The notes: generated from the letters alone by a model not told the origin. Shown: positions 16,723 through 26,305, counted from the first letter of the stretch. The stretch: DNA of 64,000 bases from Staphylococcus pettenkoferi (GCF_026659735.1 NZ_JANSKK010000004.1:1-64000), one strand, 5' to 3'. Made by a program: numbers and translations.

Positions 16723-17835
16723 ATGGCAGAGAAACCTATCTGGCAACGTCCATTCACTTGGCTCTTCACAATATGTTGTCTTATCTTCATTATTTTAATT
16801 ATTTTTACCTTAGTGAATGACAAATTCTATCGTATCCCTCTCGCTCAGGTGACGGATGTGAAAGAGGTGCATACGAAACATATCACAGATGATCATCATA
16901 ATCGCGATACGAAACACACACAACGCCTAACGCTTAAGATGCTTAATGGCAAGTATGAGGGGCGTACGACAACGCTACATAATACCTATGCCGAATCCCA
17001 AGCAGATAGTGAGAAATTCTCTACACATAATAAGGTTCTGCTTCACGTAGGTAAGAATTTGAAAGATATGTATATTATTGAGAAGAAACGCGACACACTC
17101 GTGGTGACGCTCACAGGTATCTTTATCTTAACGGTGCTTTGGGCAGGTAAACGCATCGGCATTCACTCTATCTTGTCGCTCGTCGTTAACTCGATTGCCG
17201 TGCTGGCTGCGATTGCAATTCACAATGCATACCCGAGCATCAATCTCTTTGGTCTGATGAGTGTCGCGGTCATCCTGGGCACGATCATCACCCTATTACT
17301 CGTCATCGGTTGGAATTTACGGACTGGCGTTACTATTGTGAGTACGTTGCTCGGCACATTTTTCTGTGTAGGGTTAATGCAACTCATCATTTCTCTCACA
17401 GGAGGCAACGGTCTGAAATTCGAAACGATGGGCTTTCTCACGTTACCACCGACTGAAGTCTTCCTCGCTTCTGTCATGATTGGTTCTCTCGGTGCAGTGA
17501 TGGATGTGGCAATTACAATTTCGAGTGGGATGGCTGAAATTCTGCGACGGAAACCTGACATTTCACTCACACGCTGGGCACTCGCTGGACGCCATATCGG
17601 ACAAGATATCATGGGCACGATGACGAACATCTTACTCTTCTCATATCTGTCCGGCGCCCTACCCATGTTTCTCATCTATCTCACTAACGAGAACACGATT
17701 ACTTATTCCGTTTCCATGAACTGGTCGCTCGAAATTTCCCGGGCAATTACAGGGGGTATCGGTATTGTCTTAACGATTCCAATTACGATTCTGCTCATGC
17801 AGTTCTGGTGGAGAATGCGAGGTGTTAAACGATGA
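16723..17835 (+). CDS. YibE/F family membrane protein (first of pair)
   Basis: 370 residues: one N-terminal membrane segment, an extracytoplasmic domain (about 40-140, containing HITDDHHNRDTKHTQRLTLKM split as two runs), then about seven membrane segments. The conserved YibE/F signature appears as SLGAVMDVAITISSGMAEI (about 250-268). The start was chosen for its position 41 nt after the -10 and GAGG upstream. It overlaps the next gene by 4 nt (ATGA). The function of this family is not established; a transport role is only a guess. Confidence 0.85.
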   Translation: MAEKPIWQRPFTWLFTICCLIFIILIIFTLVNDKFYRIPLAQVTDVKEVHTKHITDDHHNRDTKHTQRLTLKMLNGKYEGRTTTLHNTYAESQADSEKFSTHNKVLLHVGKNLKDMYIIEKKRDTLVVTLTGIFILTVLWAGKRIGIHSILSLVVNSIAVLAAIAIHNAYPSINLFGLMSVAVILGTIITLLLVIGWNLRTGVTIVSTLLGTFFCVGLMQLIISLTGGNGLKFETMGFLTLPPTEVFLASVMIGSLGAVMDVAITISSGMAEILRRKPDISLTRWALAGRHIGQDIMGTMTNILLFSYLSGALPMFLIYLTNENTITYSVSMNWSLEISRAITGGIGIVLTIPITILLMQFWWRMRGVKR

Positions 17836-18635
17836 GTGTGACAACGATTCTAGGTATTATCTTACTGATATTGATGATTATTTTTGGTGGTAAAAAGGGC
17901 CTCGTGTCCTTCATGACATTGTTTTTAAACTTTATTATTCTCGTAATCACCATCGTAGTGATACTTTTCGGTGCACCGATTTATCTCGTCACCATACTGT
18001 TCTGTATTGCGATTGCTGCGATTAATTTGTTCGTGCTCAACAGCTATAATACTAAGACACGTGCGGCTTTTATCTCAACGCTCATTACGACACTTATACT
18101 CATCGTCGCAATCTATCTGTGCGTGTCACTCGGACATTTACAAGGCTTTACGACAGAACAACAAGATGAGACGTACGTCTTCTCCATGAATATCGGCATC
18201 GACATGGTTAAGTTCATGGTCTTCACTACAGTGCTAGCCGTCATTGCTGCTGTGATTGACTTGGCGATTACGATCAGTTCGCCGATGTACGAACTTCATA
18301 CGACGAAACCTGAACTGACACGTGCCGAATTGATGCAATCTGGTTTAAGAGTGGGTCGCGAAATTCTGGCGACATCTGCCAACACGATTTATCTCGCCTA
18401 CTTCGGAGGTCAGCTCACAATCTTCTTCTGGTTCTTTAAATTGAATTATTCGTTTGCGCACATTATTAATTCAAAGTTATTCGCGCAAGAATTTATTTCG
18501 ATCTTACTCGGTGGAATTGCCGTCGCGATCAGTATTCCAATTACGGCATGGATTACAGCTTTATTGATTAAAAGAACGGGTATGGGACATAGATCAGAGT
18601 CTCATCATAACAAGACAGGCCATTATACGAAGTAG
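17832..18635 (+). CDS. YibE/F family membrane protein (second of pair)
   Basis: 267 residues, almost entirely membrane-spanning (about seven helices), with the paralogous signature AAVIDLAITISSPMYEL (about 137-153) and GREILATSANTIYLAYFGG. It starts inside the last codon of the upstream paralogue, so the two are translated together and probably form one hetero-complex. The tail is rich in His and polar residues. Function unknown. Confidence 0.83.
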   Translation: MSVTTILGIILLILMIIFGGKKGLVSFMTLFLNFIILVITIVVILFGAPIYLVTILFCIAIAAINLFVLNSYNTKTRAAFISTLITTLILIVAIYLCVSLGHLQGFTTEQQDETYVFSMNIGIDMVKFMVFTTVLAVIAAVIDLAITISSPMYELHTTKPELTRAELMQSGLRVGREILATSANTIYLAYFGGQLTIFFWFFKLNYSFAHIINSKLFAQEFISILLGGIAVAISIPITAWITALLIKRTGMGHRSESHHNKTGHYTK

Positions 18636-18737
18636 TGGTAGCGAGAAGAGGGTTCGAAAACTATCATTTTAGCACTCCCTGCATAGTATTTACATTTCTA
18701 ACGTAGCTATACCCACATACTTCTCTATACGTAACGC

Positions 18738-18776
18738 ACCCCCTAGCAGCATTGGCTGTTAGGGGGGCTTTGTTTT
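18738..18776 (+). terminator. terminator of the YibE/F operon
   Basis: CCCCCTAGCAGC / GCTGTTAGGGGG stem (18739-18766) followed by CTTTGTTTT. Confidence 0.75.
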
Positions 18777-18791
18777 GGTTATATTCCTATA

Positions 18792-19262
18792 CTATATTCT
18801 CAAACTCATAATAAGGACTGGCCGCCCTTCAAGTGTGGTCTCACCTTGTATCGTATAATTTAATCGTTGATACAATCTTTGAGCAATGTCGTTATCTGTA
18901 TTGACCGTTAAGCATATTTCATTTACTTCGGGGTAATGATTTTTCACAAACTGTGGCAATTCACGCATCGTCGCCGTTCCATATCCTTGTCCGCGATAAC
19001 GCGCATCAATACTGAATGAACGGAAGAAGAGCGCCTTGGGATTAGAACTATACGGTGCTACGCCTGAACCCTCATGTAAGACGAAGAAACCGACGCAGCG
19101 CTCTTCGTCATCCAATACCACGATGGAATGGCGCTCTTCATCTTCTTGCGCAAGTTCAATATTATGTAGAGGGGTGCGTGTGAACTTGCGATCTTCCGCT
19201 TTTACTTCGATATTTTCAACGACCGATTTTAACTCTGGATTGTAAGGTACTAACTTCATCAT
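18792..19262 (-). CDS. GNAT-family N-acetyltransferase
   Basis: 156 residues with the core YRGQGYGTATMRELPQFVKN (about 95-114) for acetyl-CoA binding and ending in VNTDNDIAQRLYQRLNY. It overlaps the upstream Nudix gene by 4 nt, so the two are co-expressed. Substrate unknown. Confidence 0.85.
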   Translation of the reverse strand: MMKLVPYNPELKSVVENIEVKAEDRKFTRTPLHNIELAQEDEERHSIVVLDDEERCVGFFVLHEGSGVAPYSSNPKALFFRSFSIDARYRGQGYGTATMRELPQFVKNHYPEVNEICLTVNTDNDIAQRLYQRLNYTIQGETTLEGRPVLIMSLRI

Positions 19263-19657
19263 CGTTTCTCTCCTATTGCATCGATATGTTCAAGCCATTT
19301 TAACACAGCAGGCGCAATTCGCTCAGTATCATCCACGGCCATCCACTCTAAATCTGTAATCTCACTTTGTGGATGAATCGCTTCCCACTCCACATCCTCG
19401 GTCGTCGTATAACAATTGAGTTCCGTCTCCATATCTTTCTGCGGATAAGCCGGCCCGACTACAGTACTGTGATAGTGCAACTGATCAGGCTTCAAATGTA
19501 CGCCTAGCTCTTCGTCAATCTCTCTGACTAGGGCTTCTTGTTGAGATTCGCCTGCATCGATCTTACCACCTGGAAAGTAATATTTCTGACGGTTGCGTGA
19601 TTGTACGAGCAACAATTTATCCGCCTTCCAGACCACTAAACACACACATTTAATCAT
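19259..19657 (-). CDS. Nudix hydrolase
   Basis: 132-residue MutT-like pyrophosphohydrolase. The Nudix box reads GGKIDAGESQQEALVREIDE followed by ELGV (about 30-53), with all consensus Glu and Gly residues. The ATG at 19657 (MIKCVCLVVWKADK) is preferred over an upstream in-frame ATG because AGAAAGGA lies at the right distance and the fold begins there. Operon with the GNAT gene. Substrate cannot be assigned. Confidence 0.88.
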   Translation of the reverse strand: MIKCVCLVVWKADKLLLVQSRNRQKYYFPGGKIDAGESQQEALVREIDEELGVHLKPDQLHYHSTVVGPAYPQKDMETELNCYTTTEDVEWEAIHPQSEITDLEWMAVDDTERIAPAVLKWLEHIDAIGEKR

Positions 19658-19831
19658 TGAATCTATCCTTTCTTCACTCAAACAAATTATTTCTGACTGA
19701 CACACAATTATGTTAATATACTGATTTGTATAAAATAATAAAGCAATCGCCTACAAGAAATACAGTGATGTACATGGTGAACATGCTATAATCACTGTAC
19801 ACCTATCAAACCATTTACTGGAGGTTATATT

Positions 19832-20107
19832 ATGGCTAAAAAGTCTAAAATGTATCGTTTATCTACGCTATTAAACATGTCTACTATTGCAATCGACACT
19901 TACAACAAATTTGCTTACCGTAGCGAGAATAAAAAGTTAAATATCGCGAGTGTTGCGATTTCTACAGTCAGCTCTATTGTAGACTTCTATCTCGCAATCA
20001 AATCACCACGTAAACTCACTAAGGTAGTGACGCTTGCATCTGCAGGCATCTCTGTGGCACGCAATGTGCTATATTTAATCAATCAACGTCGTAATCGTAA
20101 CGCGTAA
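19832..20107 (+). CDS. small protein of unknown function
   Basis: 91 residues: basic N-terminus (MAKKSKMYRL), two moderately hydrophobic stretches (about 37-56 and 62-82) and a basic end QRRNRNA. TGGAGG lies before the ATG and a strong terminator follows, so it is a real single-gene unit. No family recognised; it may be membrane-associated. Confidence 0.7.
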   Translation: MAKKSKMYRLSTLLNMSTIAIDTYNKFAYRSENKKLNIASVAISTVSSIVDFYLAIKSPRKLTKVVTLASAGISVARNVLYLINQRRNRNA

Positions 20108-20120
20108 CTCACATGTAATT

Positions 20121-20164
20121 AAGGTCGAGATGCTCTCCACAACTGGGGCATCTCGACCTTTTTA
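20121..20164 (+). terminator. terminator between converging genes
   Basis: AAGGTCGAGATGC / GCATCTCGACCTT stem (20121-20160) then TTTTT. It serves the plus-strand small gene and may also slow transcription from mscS. Confidence 0.88.
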
Positions 20165-20168
20165 TTAT

Positions 20169-21050
20169 TTATTCTTCCTCTTCTGGATCAAATTTCACAA
20201 GTGTTGGTAATGGCGTTTGAATGCCTTCTTCATCTAAGAAACGTTTAACCTCTTTACGAAGTTGACGTTCACCAGGGAAATGCATACCTGGTTTCACGTG
20301 TGCGAGTAATTTAATGACCATTTCATTACTTTCCACGCTATCTAACCCGAGCAATTCTGGTGCACGCACGAATTCTTCATGTTTGTCTGCAATCGTTGGT
20401 AAGAATTTCACTAATTTTTCTTCAATCTTATCGTAGTCCTCGTTAGGCGCTACAGGGATGCAGACGAGAGACGCCACGTTCGTTGCAGAGTAGTTGACGA
20501 TCTCACTGATCGCCCCATTAGGAACCGTATAGATTTCTCCAGTATCGGATTGAATGCGTGTAGAACGTAAGCCAATCGCACGCACAGTCCCTTCTGCAAT
20601 CGTTACGCCAGATGCGTTAATCTTCACGTAATCGCTGACGTCGAATTGTCCTTCGAAGATGATAAAGAAACCTGTGAGCAAGTCTTTAACGATCGTTTGG
20701 GCACCGAAACCAACAGCCAAACCGACAACTCCAGCACCGGCTAGGATGGCAGAAACTTTCACGCCAAAGTGAGATAGAATCGTTGTAATAACGATAAACC
20801 ATACGATATAGCTAATGACGTTCTGTACGAGTGTCGATAACGTCTCGCTACGCTTGATCTTATAATGGTTCTTCTTCTTAGCATTCGCCTTAAAGAATTT
20901 CTCTACTACTCTTCTCGCTACAGCAATGATAACCACCGCTAAGATGATGTAGATTGCTGCGATTAGTATCTTAGTTAAGATATTTTGATAGAAATCCACA
21001 TGTAGAAGTGGATCTATGAGATCACGTAAGACCTTTCTGATCTGATTCAC
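20169..21050 (-). CDS. small-conductance mechanosensitive channel, MscS family
   Basis: 293 residues: two to three N-terminal membrane segments, then the pore-lining TM3 (GAGVVGLAVGFGAQTIVKDLL, in two runs: GAGVVGLAVGFGAQ and TIVKDLL, about 107-127) and the soluble beta and alpha/beta vestibule (FDVSDYVKI, VPNGAISEIVNYS). The channel relieves turgor at hypo-osmotic shock. GTG start at 21050 with GGAGG 8 nt before. The 3' end abuts the shared terminator. Confidence 0.93.
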   Translation of the reverse strand: MNQIRKVLRDLIDPLLHVDFYQNILTKILIAAIYIILAVVIIAVARRVVEKFFKANAKKKNHYKIKRSETLSTLVQNVISYIVWFIVITTILSHFGVKVSAILAGAGVVGLAVGFGAQTIVKDLLTGFFIIFEGQFDVSDYVKINASGVTIAEGTVRAIGLRSTRIQSDTGEIYTVPNGAISEIVNYSATNVASLVCIPVAPNEDYDKIEEKLVKFLPTIADKHEEFVRAPELLGLDSVESNEMVIKLLAHVKPGMHFPGERQLRKEVKRFLDEEGIQTPLPTLVKFDPEEEE

Positions 21051-21314
21051 GACTTCAACCTCCTATTTTAGTTTTTATTATGTCTCTGTTTTATTTGTAG
21101 GACATATATTTTCAAGTTCAAAAAATAGCAAGCATAAGTACTGTAACACACTACACATCATTTGTCTTAGCGCTTTGACCCTGGTTTGAGTAACTTTTCA
21201 CGTCTAAAAAGGTTTTACAAATAAACCGTACTTTCAACATGACAGGAGATGATAGGTTTGGTTTCGCTTTAGCTAAGATAGCGGGGCGATGCTGTATTTT
21301 ATCATTAGCTAAAA
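21051..21314. other. spacer between mscS and the autolysin terminator
   Basis: No convincing gene. A plus-strand AGGAGATGATAGG precedes only a seven-codon frame. Confidence 0.4.
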
Positions 21315-21369
21315 CTAAAAAAGCTCCACAGTGAGCAAAGACGCGTGTGCGTTACACTCACTATGAAGC
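21315..21369 (-). terminator. terminator of the LysM-CHAP autolysin
   Basis: Minus strand GCTTCATAGTGAG pairs (with G-T pairs) with CTCACTGTGGAGC, followed by TTTTTTAG. Confidence 0.7.
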
Positions 21370-21384
21370 GATGTCCATCATGAA

Positions 21385-22410
21385 CTAATGAATATATTTA
21401 AAATAGCCAGTTTGATATGCAGGAATAGTGCGATATGTTGTCACACCGGGTGCAGCGCTGTAGTTCATTTCAGAAACTAAAATGCTACCGTCACCGTTCA
21501 CGCGCTCAACGAAAGCCACGTGACCATAGTAACCTGCATCAGATTGAAGGATTGCGCCTACAGCTGGGCGGTTATTTACTACGTAACCATCACGCACTGC
21601 TGCATCATCCCAGTTATTGGCGTTCCACCAATATGTACTAATACCTTTACCAATTTGCGCACGGCGGTTGAACGCATGCCAAGTACATTGACCCCAGTCA
21701 TATAAGTTGGCGTGATTAAATACTGGAGAATTGTAAGCATTCGTTTGCGTATTTGCCGTGTTTGGACGCGCATTGTTTGTTGCTGGAGTTGAAACCGAAC
21801 CACTGACTTTAAGTTTCTGGCCTGGATAAATAAAGTAGTTGGATAACCCATTTAACGCCATTAAACGTTGTAAGTTCATTCCATGGCGTGATGCGATGCC
21901 ATATAATGAATCGCCACGTTGAACTGTGTACACAGAGCTATTGTTGTTAGCCACTGGTGTACGGTTAGTTGTTGTTTGATTTGGTGTTGAACTTATCGCT
22001 CTGCCAGACACTTTCAAGTTCTGTCCAGGATAAATCAACGTGTTAGATAAATTATTATTTCTCATTAATTGTTGGTAATTCACACCGTATCTTCTCGCGA
22101 TACCAAATAGTGTGTCACCACGTTTTACCGTGTACGAACTTCCATTGTTATTTGCAGTCGTTGTGTTGTTCGTATAAGACGTGTTCGTTTGAGACCCTGC
22201 CACACGTAAAGTTTGATTAGGAAAGATCATGTTTGAGCTCAAGTTATTCATCGTCTTTAATTTCGCTACAGTCATGTTGTACTTATGAGCGATAGACCAC
22301 AACGAATCACCACTTTTTACGGTATGTGTTGTAGCAGCATCTGCATGTACTCCAGACAAAGCAGCTACAGCGCTTGTTCCTATCACTGACGCTATTAACT
22401 TCTTGCGCAT
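21385..22410 (-). CDS. sle1: LysM-CHAP cell wall hydrolase (Sle1/Aaa-like autolysin)
   Basis: Secreted N-acetylmuramoyl-L-alanine amidase-type autolysin that helps split daughter cells. The 341 residues run: signal peptide (1-25, ending ADA), three LysM repeats (about 28-71, 92-135, 160-203) separated by Asn/Thr-rich linkers, and a C-terminal CHAP domain (about 225-341) with Cys242 in WGQCTWHAF and His297 in YGHVAFVE. The ATG at 22410 is chosen because GGGAGG precedes it and a signal peptide begins there; an in-frame start 30 nt upstream is unlikely. Length matches Sle1. Confidence 0.94.
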   Translation of the reverse strand: MRKKLIASVIGTSAVAALSGVHADAATTHTVKSGDSLWSIAHKYNMTVAKLKTMNNLSSNMIFPNQTLRVAGSQTNTSYTNNTTTANNNGSSYTVKRGDTLFGIARRYGVNYQQLMRNNNLSNTLIYPGQNLKVSGRAISSTPNQTTTNRTPVANNNSSVYTVQRGDSLYGIASRHGMNLQRLMALNGLSNYFIYPGQKLKVSGSVSTPATNNARPNTANTQTNAYNSPVFNHANLYDWGQCTWHAFNRRAQIGKGISTYWWNANNWDDAAVRDGYVVNNRPAVGAILQSDAGYYGHVAFVERVNGDGSILVSEMNYSAAPGVTTYRTIPAYQTGYFKYIH

Positions 22411-22466
22411 TTCGTCAGCCTCCCTCTCTCTCTTTAACATTTCGTAAACAGTTTAATTACACCTTC

Positions 22467-22532
22467 ATTATACACCTGTCCACATACTTTAAATAGCGCT
22501 TTTATATTTCATTCTCATTACATTTCTGTAAT
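22467..22532 (-). promoter_or_regulatory. autolysin promoter region with inverted repeat
   Basis: Minus strand TATAAT at 22467-22472, with a weak upstream TTTAAA. ATTACA-N4-TGTAAT, a perfect 6-bp inverted repeat, lies at 22517-22532. TGTAAT half-sites recall WalR boxes (TGTWAH), which control autolysins, but the direct-repeat spacing of a WalR box is not seen. Confidence 0.4.
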
Positions 22533-22760
22533 AATCAATTTATTCTGAAATTGGGTTTAGTTCTACTTTTTAAAAAATTAAGGGTTTGGTAAGGTAATAT
22601 TTCTTTTGTGAAGATAAAAGACACTTTTGAGTGCGTAAGCGTTATCAGAGATTCGGAGCCGAACACTTTGGATAAGAATATAACGACTTAGGGAATTATG
22701 CCCACTATTCTGTCTATTCATACTATAGTAGAGTTACAAATTAAAAGCGAGGTGACGAAA

Positions 22761-22823
22761 ATGAGTGCAATCGTAGATATCATCAAACAAATCGTTGAAG
22801 CGATCAAAAAAAATACAAAATAA
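22761..22823 (+). CDS. phenol-soluble-modulin-like peptide, alpha type (20 aa)
   Basis: Twenty codons, MSAIVDIIKQIVEAIKKNTK. Hydrophobic residues at 4, 5, 7, 8, 11, 12 and 15 line one face and D6, K9, Q10, E13, K16, K17 the other; net charge is about +2; there is no signal peptide. GAGGTGA lies 7 nt before the ATG, a TATAGT (22724-22729) about 32 nt before, and a strong terminator begins 19 nt after the stop. This is the arrangement of PSM genes, which are usually missed by annotation. Expected role: secreted surfactant or cytolytic peptide, exported by a Pmt-type ABC transporter and Agr-controlled (family knowledge). Confidence 0.82.
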   Translation: MSAIVDIIKQIVEAIKKNTK

Positions 22824-22841
22824 GTGTCATTAAACTTTTGT

Positions 22842-22905
22842 GACCGGTGTAGGACAACACCTCAAGCATATGTTCTCTACGTTGTCCTATATCCGGTCTT
22901 TTTTG
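22842..22905 (+). terminator. terminator of the PSM-like gene
   Basis: GACCGGTGTAGGACAAC pairs with GTTGTCCTATATCCGGTC (22842-22898) and is followed by TTTTTTT. Confidence 0.88.
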
Positions 22906-23016
22906 TGTTTTTGGAAGATAGATTATGTCTTTTTAATTATGATTTTTCAATCCTAGATGTCATTCTTTTTAACCAGTTCAGCCTTTCCCTAACCCTATCT
23001 ACATATTTTCGGAACT

Positions 23017-23052
23017 ACAAAAACCCTCCCATACTGGCTTCTATGGAAGGGT
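23017..23052 (-). terminator. terminator of the sodium-dependent transporter
   Basis: Minus strand ACCCTTCCAT / ATGGGAGGGT stem (23023-23052) followed by TTTTTG. Confidence 0.75.
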
Positions 23053-23124
23053 CTGATGAATTAACATATATTCATTTTCCCAAAGAGGGAATCAACAGAA
23101 TTTCAAAATTCTAACCTGCTCTCA

Positions 23125-24453
23125 CTAAACTAATTGCATGATAAATACCAAGATAATCACAAGTGGAAGTACAAACTTCACAAGGTAGTACCATGGGCTA
23201 AAGAGTTTGAAGCGATCGCGCCCGAAACTCTCTTTTAAAGCATTTTTATCCAACAACTGACCTACCACAAGCGTCGTACCTAGCGCACCTAATGGCATCA
23301 GTATGTTCGACACGAGGAAGTCCATCGCATCAAAAATCGTTAATCCGAAGATGCGAATATCGTTTAAGCTACCGAATGATAAAGTCGCTGGCACACTAAT
23401 AATGAAGACGAGCACACTAGCGATGAACGCAACACGAGCACGATGCTCGTTGTTATTCTTCGTAAAGTTTGAAACGTTCAATTCCAATAGTGAAATCGAA
23501 GACGTTAATGCCGCAAATAAGAATAGGATGAGGAAGATAAAGTAGAATAAACTTCCCGCAGCCATCTGATCAAACACTTGCGGTAGCACTTTAAACAGTA
23601 GCCCTGGTCCGTCTGCTGGTTTGAAACCGAAAGCTTCTGTCGCTGGGAAGATGGCTAACCCAGCAAGCAAGGATACCACAATGTTCATGATCACGATACT
23701 TAATGCAGACGTCTTAATCGTCATTTCTTTAGACGCGTAACTTGCGTACGTAATCATGCCTGTCGTACCGAGAGAAAGTGTAAAGAATGACTGACCTAAC
23801 GCAAACAATGTTCCTTTCACAGATAAATCTTCCATACGTGGTTGTAAAATGTAACGGAGGCCAGACTGCGCACCCTCTAAAGATAAAGATCTTACCACAA
23901 TAACAATCAAAAAGATAAATAATAACGGCATCATGATCTTAGATGCTTTCTCTAAACCTTTCTCCACACCCATCATCACAATCAACATGGTGATGAGAAT
24001 AAAGATGCCTTGACCCATAATCGTTAACCACGGATTCGTAATGATGGACTCAAATTGAATACTGCTCAAATTGCCTGAACTCAATCCAATGAGTTGGCCG
24101 ACCACTTTCAGAATGTAAATGATAATCCATCCGCCAATTACGCTGTAGAAACCGAAGAGAATGAAGACGGCTAAGTTCCCATTCCAACCGATAATATTTA
24201 ACCATTTCTTTTGCGTTAACTTTTCATAAATCTTCGTCGTATAAGTTTGTCCCATTTTACCTACCGCAAATTCCATAATAAGTAACGGTAAACCTACGAT
24301 AATCGTAAATAAGAGGAACATGAGTAGGAAGGCACCACCACCATAAATGCCTGCCATATATGGGAATTTCCACATCGCACCTAATCCGATTGCGGAACCT
24401 GCACTCGCGAGTATAAAGCCTGTTGATGATTTCCATTGTGATTGTTTCTTCAT
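23125..24453 (-). CDS. sodium-dependent transporter, NSS (SNF) family
   Basis: 442-residue sodium symporter of the neurotransmitter:sodium symporter family, bacterial type with about 11 membrane segments. The N-terminal signature FILASAGSAIGLGAMWKFPY (about 11-30) and GGGAFLLMFLL are diagnostic. The substrate is probably an amino acid, but is not readable. The ATG at 24453 (MKKQSQWKSS) has GAGGATG upstream; a longer reading frame upstream lacks family similarity. Confidence 0.92.
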   Translation of the reverse strand: MKKQSQWKSSTGFILASAGSAIGLGAMWKFPYMAGIYGGGAFLLMFLLFTIIVGLPLLIMEFAVGKMGQTYTTKIYEKLTQKKWLNIIGWNGNLAVFILFGFYSVIGGWIIIYILKVVGQLIGLSSGNLSSIQFESIITNPWLTIMGQGIFILITMLIVMMGVEKGLEKASKIMMPLLFIFLIVIVVRSLSLEGAQSGLRYILQPRMEDLSVKGTLFALGQSFFTLSLGTTGMITYASYASKEMTIKTSALSIVIMNIVVSLLAGLAIFPATEAFGFKPADGPGLLFKVLPQVFDQMAAGSLFYFIFLILFLFAALTSSISLLELNVSNFTKNNNEHRARVAFIASVLVFIISVPATLSFGSLNDIRIFGLTIFDAMDFLVSNILMPLGALGTTLVVGQLLDKNALKESFGRDRFKLFSPWYYLVKFVLPLVIILVFIMQLV

Positions 24454-24594
24454 ATATAACATCCTCATGATTTTACTTAATTGCTTTGACGCGTTAAAGC
24501 GTTTAATTATTATAGTATTTACTATAACATGTTTAGTGCACAAACACAATAGAGTAATTTTTCATACCTTTTCCTGTAAAATGCGTTGGCCAAA

Positions 24595-24621
24595 TAAAAA
24601 GAAGAGCGCTGTTGCTCTTCT
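24595..24621 (-). terminator. terminator of the esterase gene
   Basis: AGAAGAGC / GCTCTTCT stem (24600-24621), followed on the minus strand by TTTTTATT. Only 3 nt from the esterase stop. Confidence 0.75.
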
Positions 24622-24623
24622 CT

Positions 24624-25373
24624 TTAAAGTCCCGCTTCAATTTTAGCTAAAAAATCAATGACATCTTGTTCTACAGCTTGATGATCTTTGCCTTGTGTCA
24701 TCAAGTGACCTGCCTGACTATAACTTTGAATTTCTTTCTGAGAATGCGTGATATGGTCATAAATGTAATTCGCACTGTGCTCGTACGCCGTTTCATCTTG
24801 CTCGCCGTATTTAATCGCAATCGGTGCTTGAATTCGGTCTAAATTTGTCATAATATCATTCACCATAGCTTGGAAAAGCTCCAAACTCTCATCATAGTCC
24901 TCAATTTCAGCCAAGTGTGCTTGAATCGTTCCCTCATCTAACCCAATTAAATCTCCCATGCGTTGTCCGTAATGTTTGAGACGACCTTGTAAACCAGCAT
25001 CCCCTTTCTTGTGAGGCGTAGACATGACCACAAGTGACGTCACATCGAAATGCTCTGCAAGTTTCAAGGAATATAGCCCACCAAGTGAGACGCCCATCAC
25101 GTGAATGTGTTGATACCCTTTATCTCTTAACTGTTGGTATGCTGCCTGAACGTCTTCCCACCAATCGTCTGTGTCATATGACATGAGTTCAGGGAGCAGT
25201 AAGCCATGTCCACGGTAAGGTGGTACTAGACACGTATAGCCAGCTTTATGTAATTTATTCGCTAAGAGCTTTACATCTCTCACTGTTCCAGTAAATGAAT
25301 GGAGGAGTAATACTGCAGAAGTTGCTTCTTCGTTCTCTAAAAATATAGGATTTGGTGATTTCACATTAATCAT
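24624..25373 (-). CDS. carboxylesterase, alpha/beta hydrolase (Est30-like)
   Basis: 249-residue monomeric alpha/beta hydrolase acting on short-chain esters. Visible: oxyanion region LLHSFTGT, nucleophile elbow GVSLGG (Ser96), acidic residue in KYGEQDETAY and His in AGHLMTQG. The ATG at 25373 (MINVKSPNP) is supported by TTGGAGTGA 8 nt upstream; the longer frame has no added domain. Closest family known to me is the Geobacillus Est30 group. Confidence 0.9.
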   Translation of the reverse strand: MINVKSPNPIFLENEEATSAVLLLHSFTGTVRDVKLLANKLHKAGYTCLVPPYRGHGLLLPELMSYDTDDWWEDVQAAYQQLRDKGYQHIHVMGVSLGGLYSLKLAEHFDVTSLVVMSTPHKKGDAGLQGRLKHYGQRMGDLIGLDEGTIQAHLAEIEDYDESLELFQAMVNDIMTNLDRIQAPIAIKYGEQDETAYEHSANYIYDHITHSQKEIQSYSQAGHLMTQGKDHQAVEQDVIDFLAKIEAGL

Positions 25374-25446
25374 CTTGGTCACTCCAATAAATGTATTTCT
25401 CTTCATATTGTAACGGATTTGAGCCATATTGCGAGTGCACAAACTC

Positions 25447-25516
25447 AAAAAGAGTGACACTCAGATATAAATCCGTAGCTTTAGACCATCGGAATATACA
25501 TCGAGTGTCCACTCTC
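25447..25516 (-). terminator. terminator of the PepSY lipoprotein gene
   Basis: Minus strand AGAGTGGACACTC and GAGTGTCACTCT arms (25451-25515) with a long loop, then TTTTTGAG. Confidence 0.6.
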
Positions 25517-25568
25517 TTTATTACTATTTTAGATTTTTAAGTCTGCGCGCATACTTATTTTCTAAACT

Positions 25569-26150
25569 TTAGTCGTCTCTTTCATCGCTAAGAACTTTAC
25601 CTGTCTTCGCGTCTACAGTAATTTCATGTTTCTCTTTACCTTTTTTCAAGTCCATATCGTAGACGAATTTGCCTCTATCTTTAGAGCGATGAAGTGACCA
25701 TTCGCCAATTTCCCCATCAAATTTCTTCTGACCTGCTTTGATGGCATCTTTATAGCTCTTCATGTCGTTGTAATCAAATTCTTTATTTGTGCTATTTGAT
25801 TCATCTGTTTCTTTTTCTTTAGATGCAACCTTTTTATCTTTGTCATTGATGACTACTTCAGATTCTTCACGTTTTTGCGCATTTTGTTGTTCAACTTTAT
25901 AAGCCCAATCTCCATGTTCTTTTTCGAACGAGATTTTCTTCAATTTTTCATCTTTATAGATGTTTTGCGCTTTTTTAATCGCATCTTTAGGGTCTGTGCT
26001 GACATCTTTTAATGCAATAGATGATTTATGTGCGTTATCTGTATTGTTGCTTTTACTATTATCGTCACTGTTATCTGCTGAACCATTACTACCACATGCA
26101 CCTAACAATACTGCAGAAGACAGTAGTAGTGCGGACATTTTAAATTTCAT
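25569..26150 (-). CDS. PepSY-domain lipoprotein
   Basis: 193 residues. A lipoprotein signal with lipobox LLGAC (Cys about 19), an Asn/Ser/Asp-rich linker and two PepSY-like repeats: DPKDAIKKAQNIYKDEKLKK and, after YNDMKSYKDAIKAGQKKFDG, the strand pattern ITVDAKTGKVLSDERDD. Anchored to the outer face of the membrane. PepSY modules are thought to inhibit or chaperone peptidases; the role here is unknown. ATG at 26150 with GAGGAGAG upstream. Confidence 0.88.
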   Translation of the reverse strand: MKFKMSALLLSSAVLLGACGSNGSADNSDDNSKSNNTDNAHKSSIALKDVSTDPKDAIKKAQNIYKDEKLKKISFEKEHGDWAYKVEQQNAQKREESEVVINDKDKKVASKEKETDESNSTNKEFDYNDMKSYKDAIKAGQKKFDGEIGEWSLHRSKDRGKFVYDMDLKKGKEKHEITVDAKTGKVLSDERDD

Positions 26151-26305
26151 ATTTGCCACTCTCCTCGATAGTATATCAACTATCTGGTATTTAAGTTAAT
26201 CAAGCAAATATTTGTATCACAACTTACCTGTATTAACTTAGTAATAGTGTTAACACATAATAATTGTAAAGTAAAATAATTCTACCTTTTTCTCGCATTT
26301 TATCC

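Noticed and set aside
22824-23114. 96-codon plus-strand frame after the PSM-like gene
   Set aside because: It begins at the PSM stop, contains the PSM terminator and the opposing transporter terminator, and lacks a ribosome binding site.
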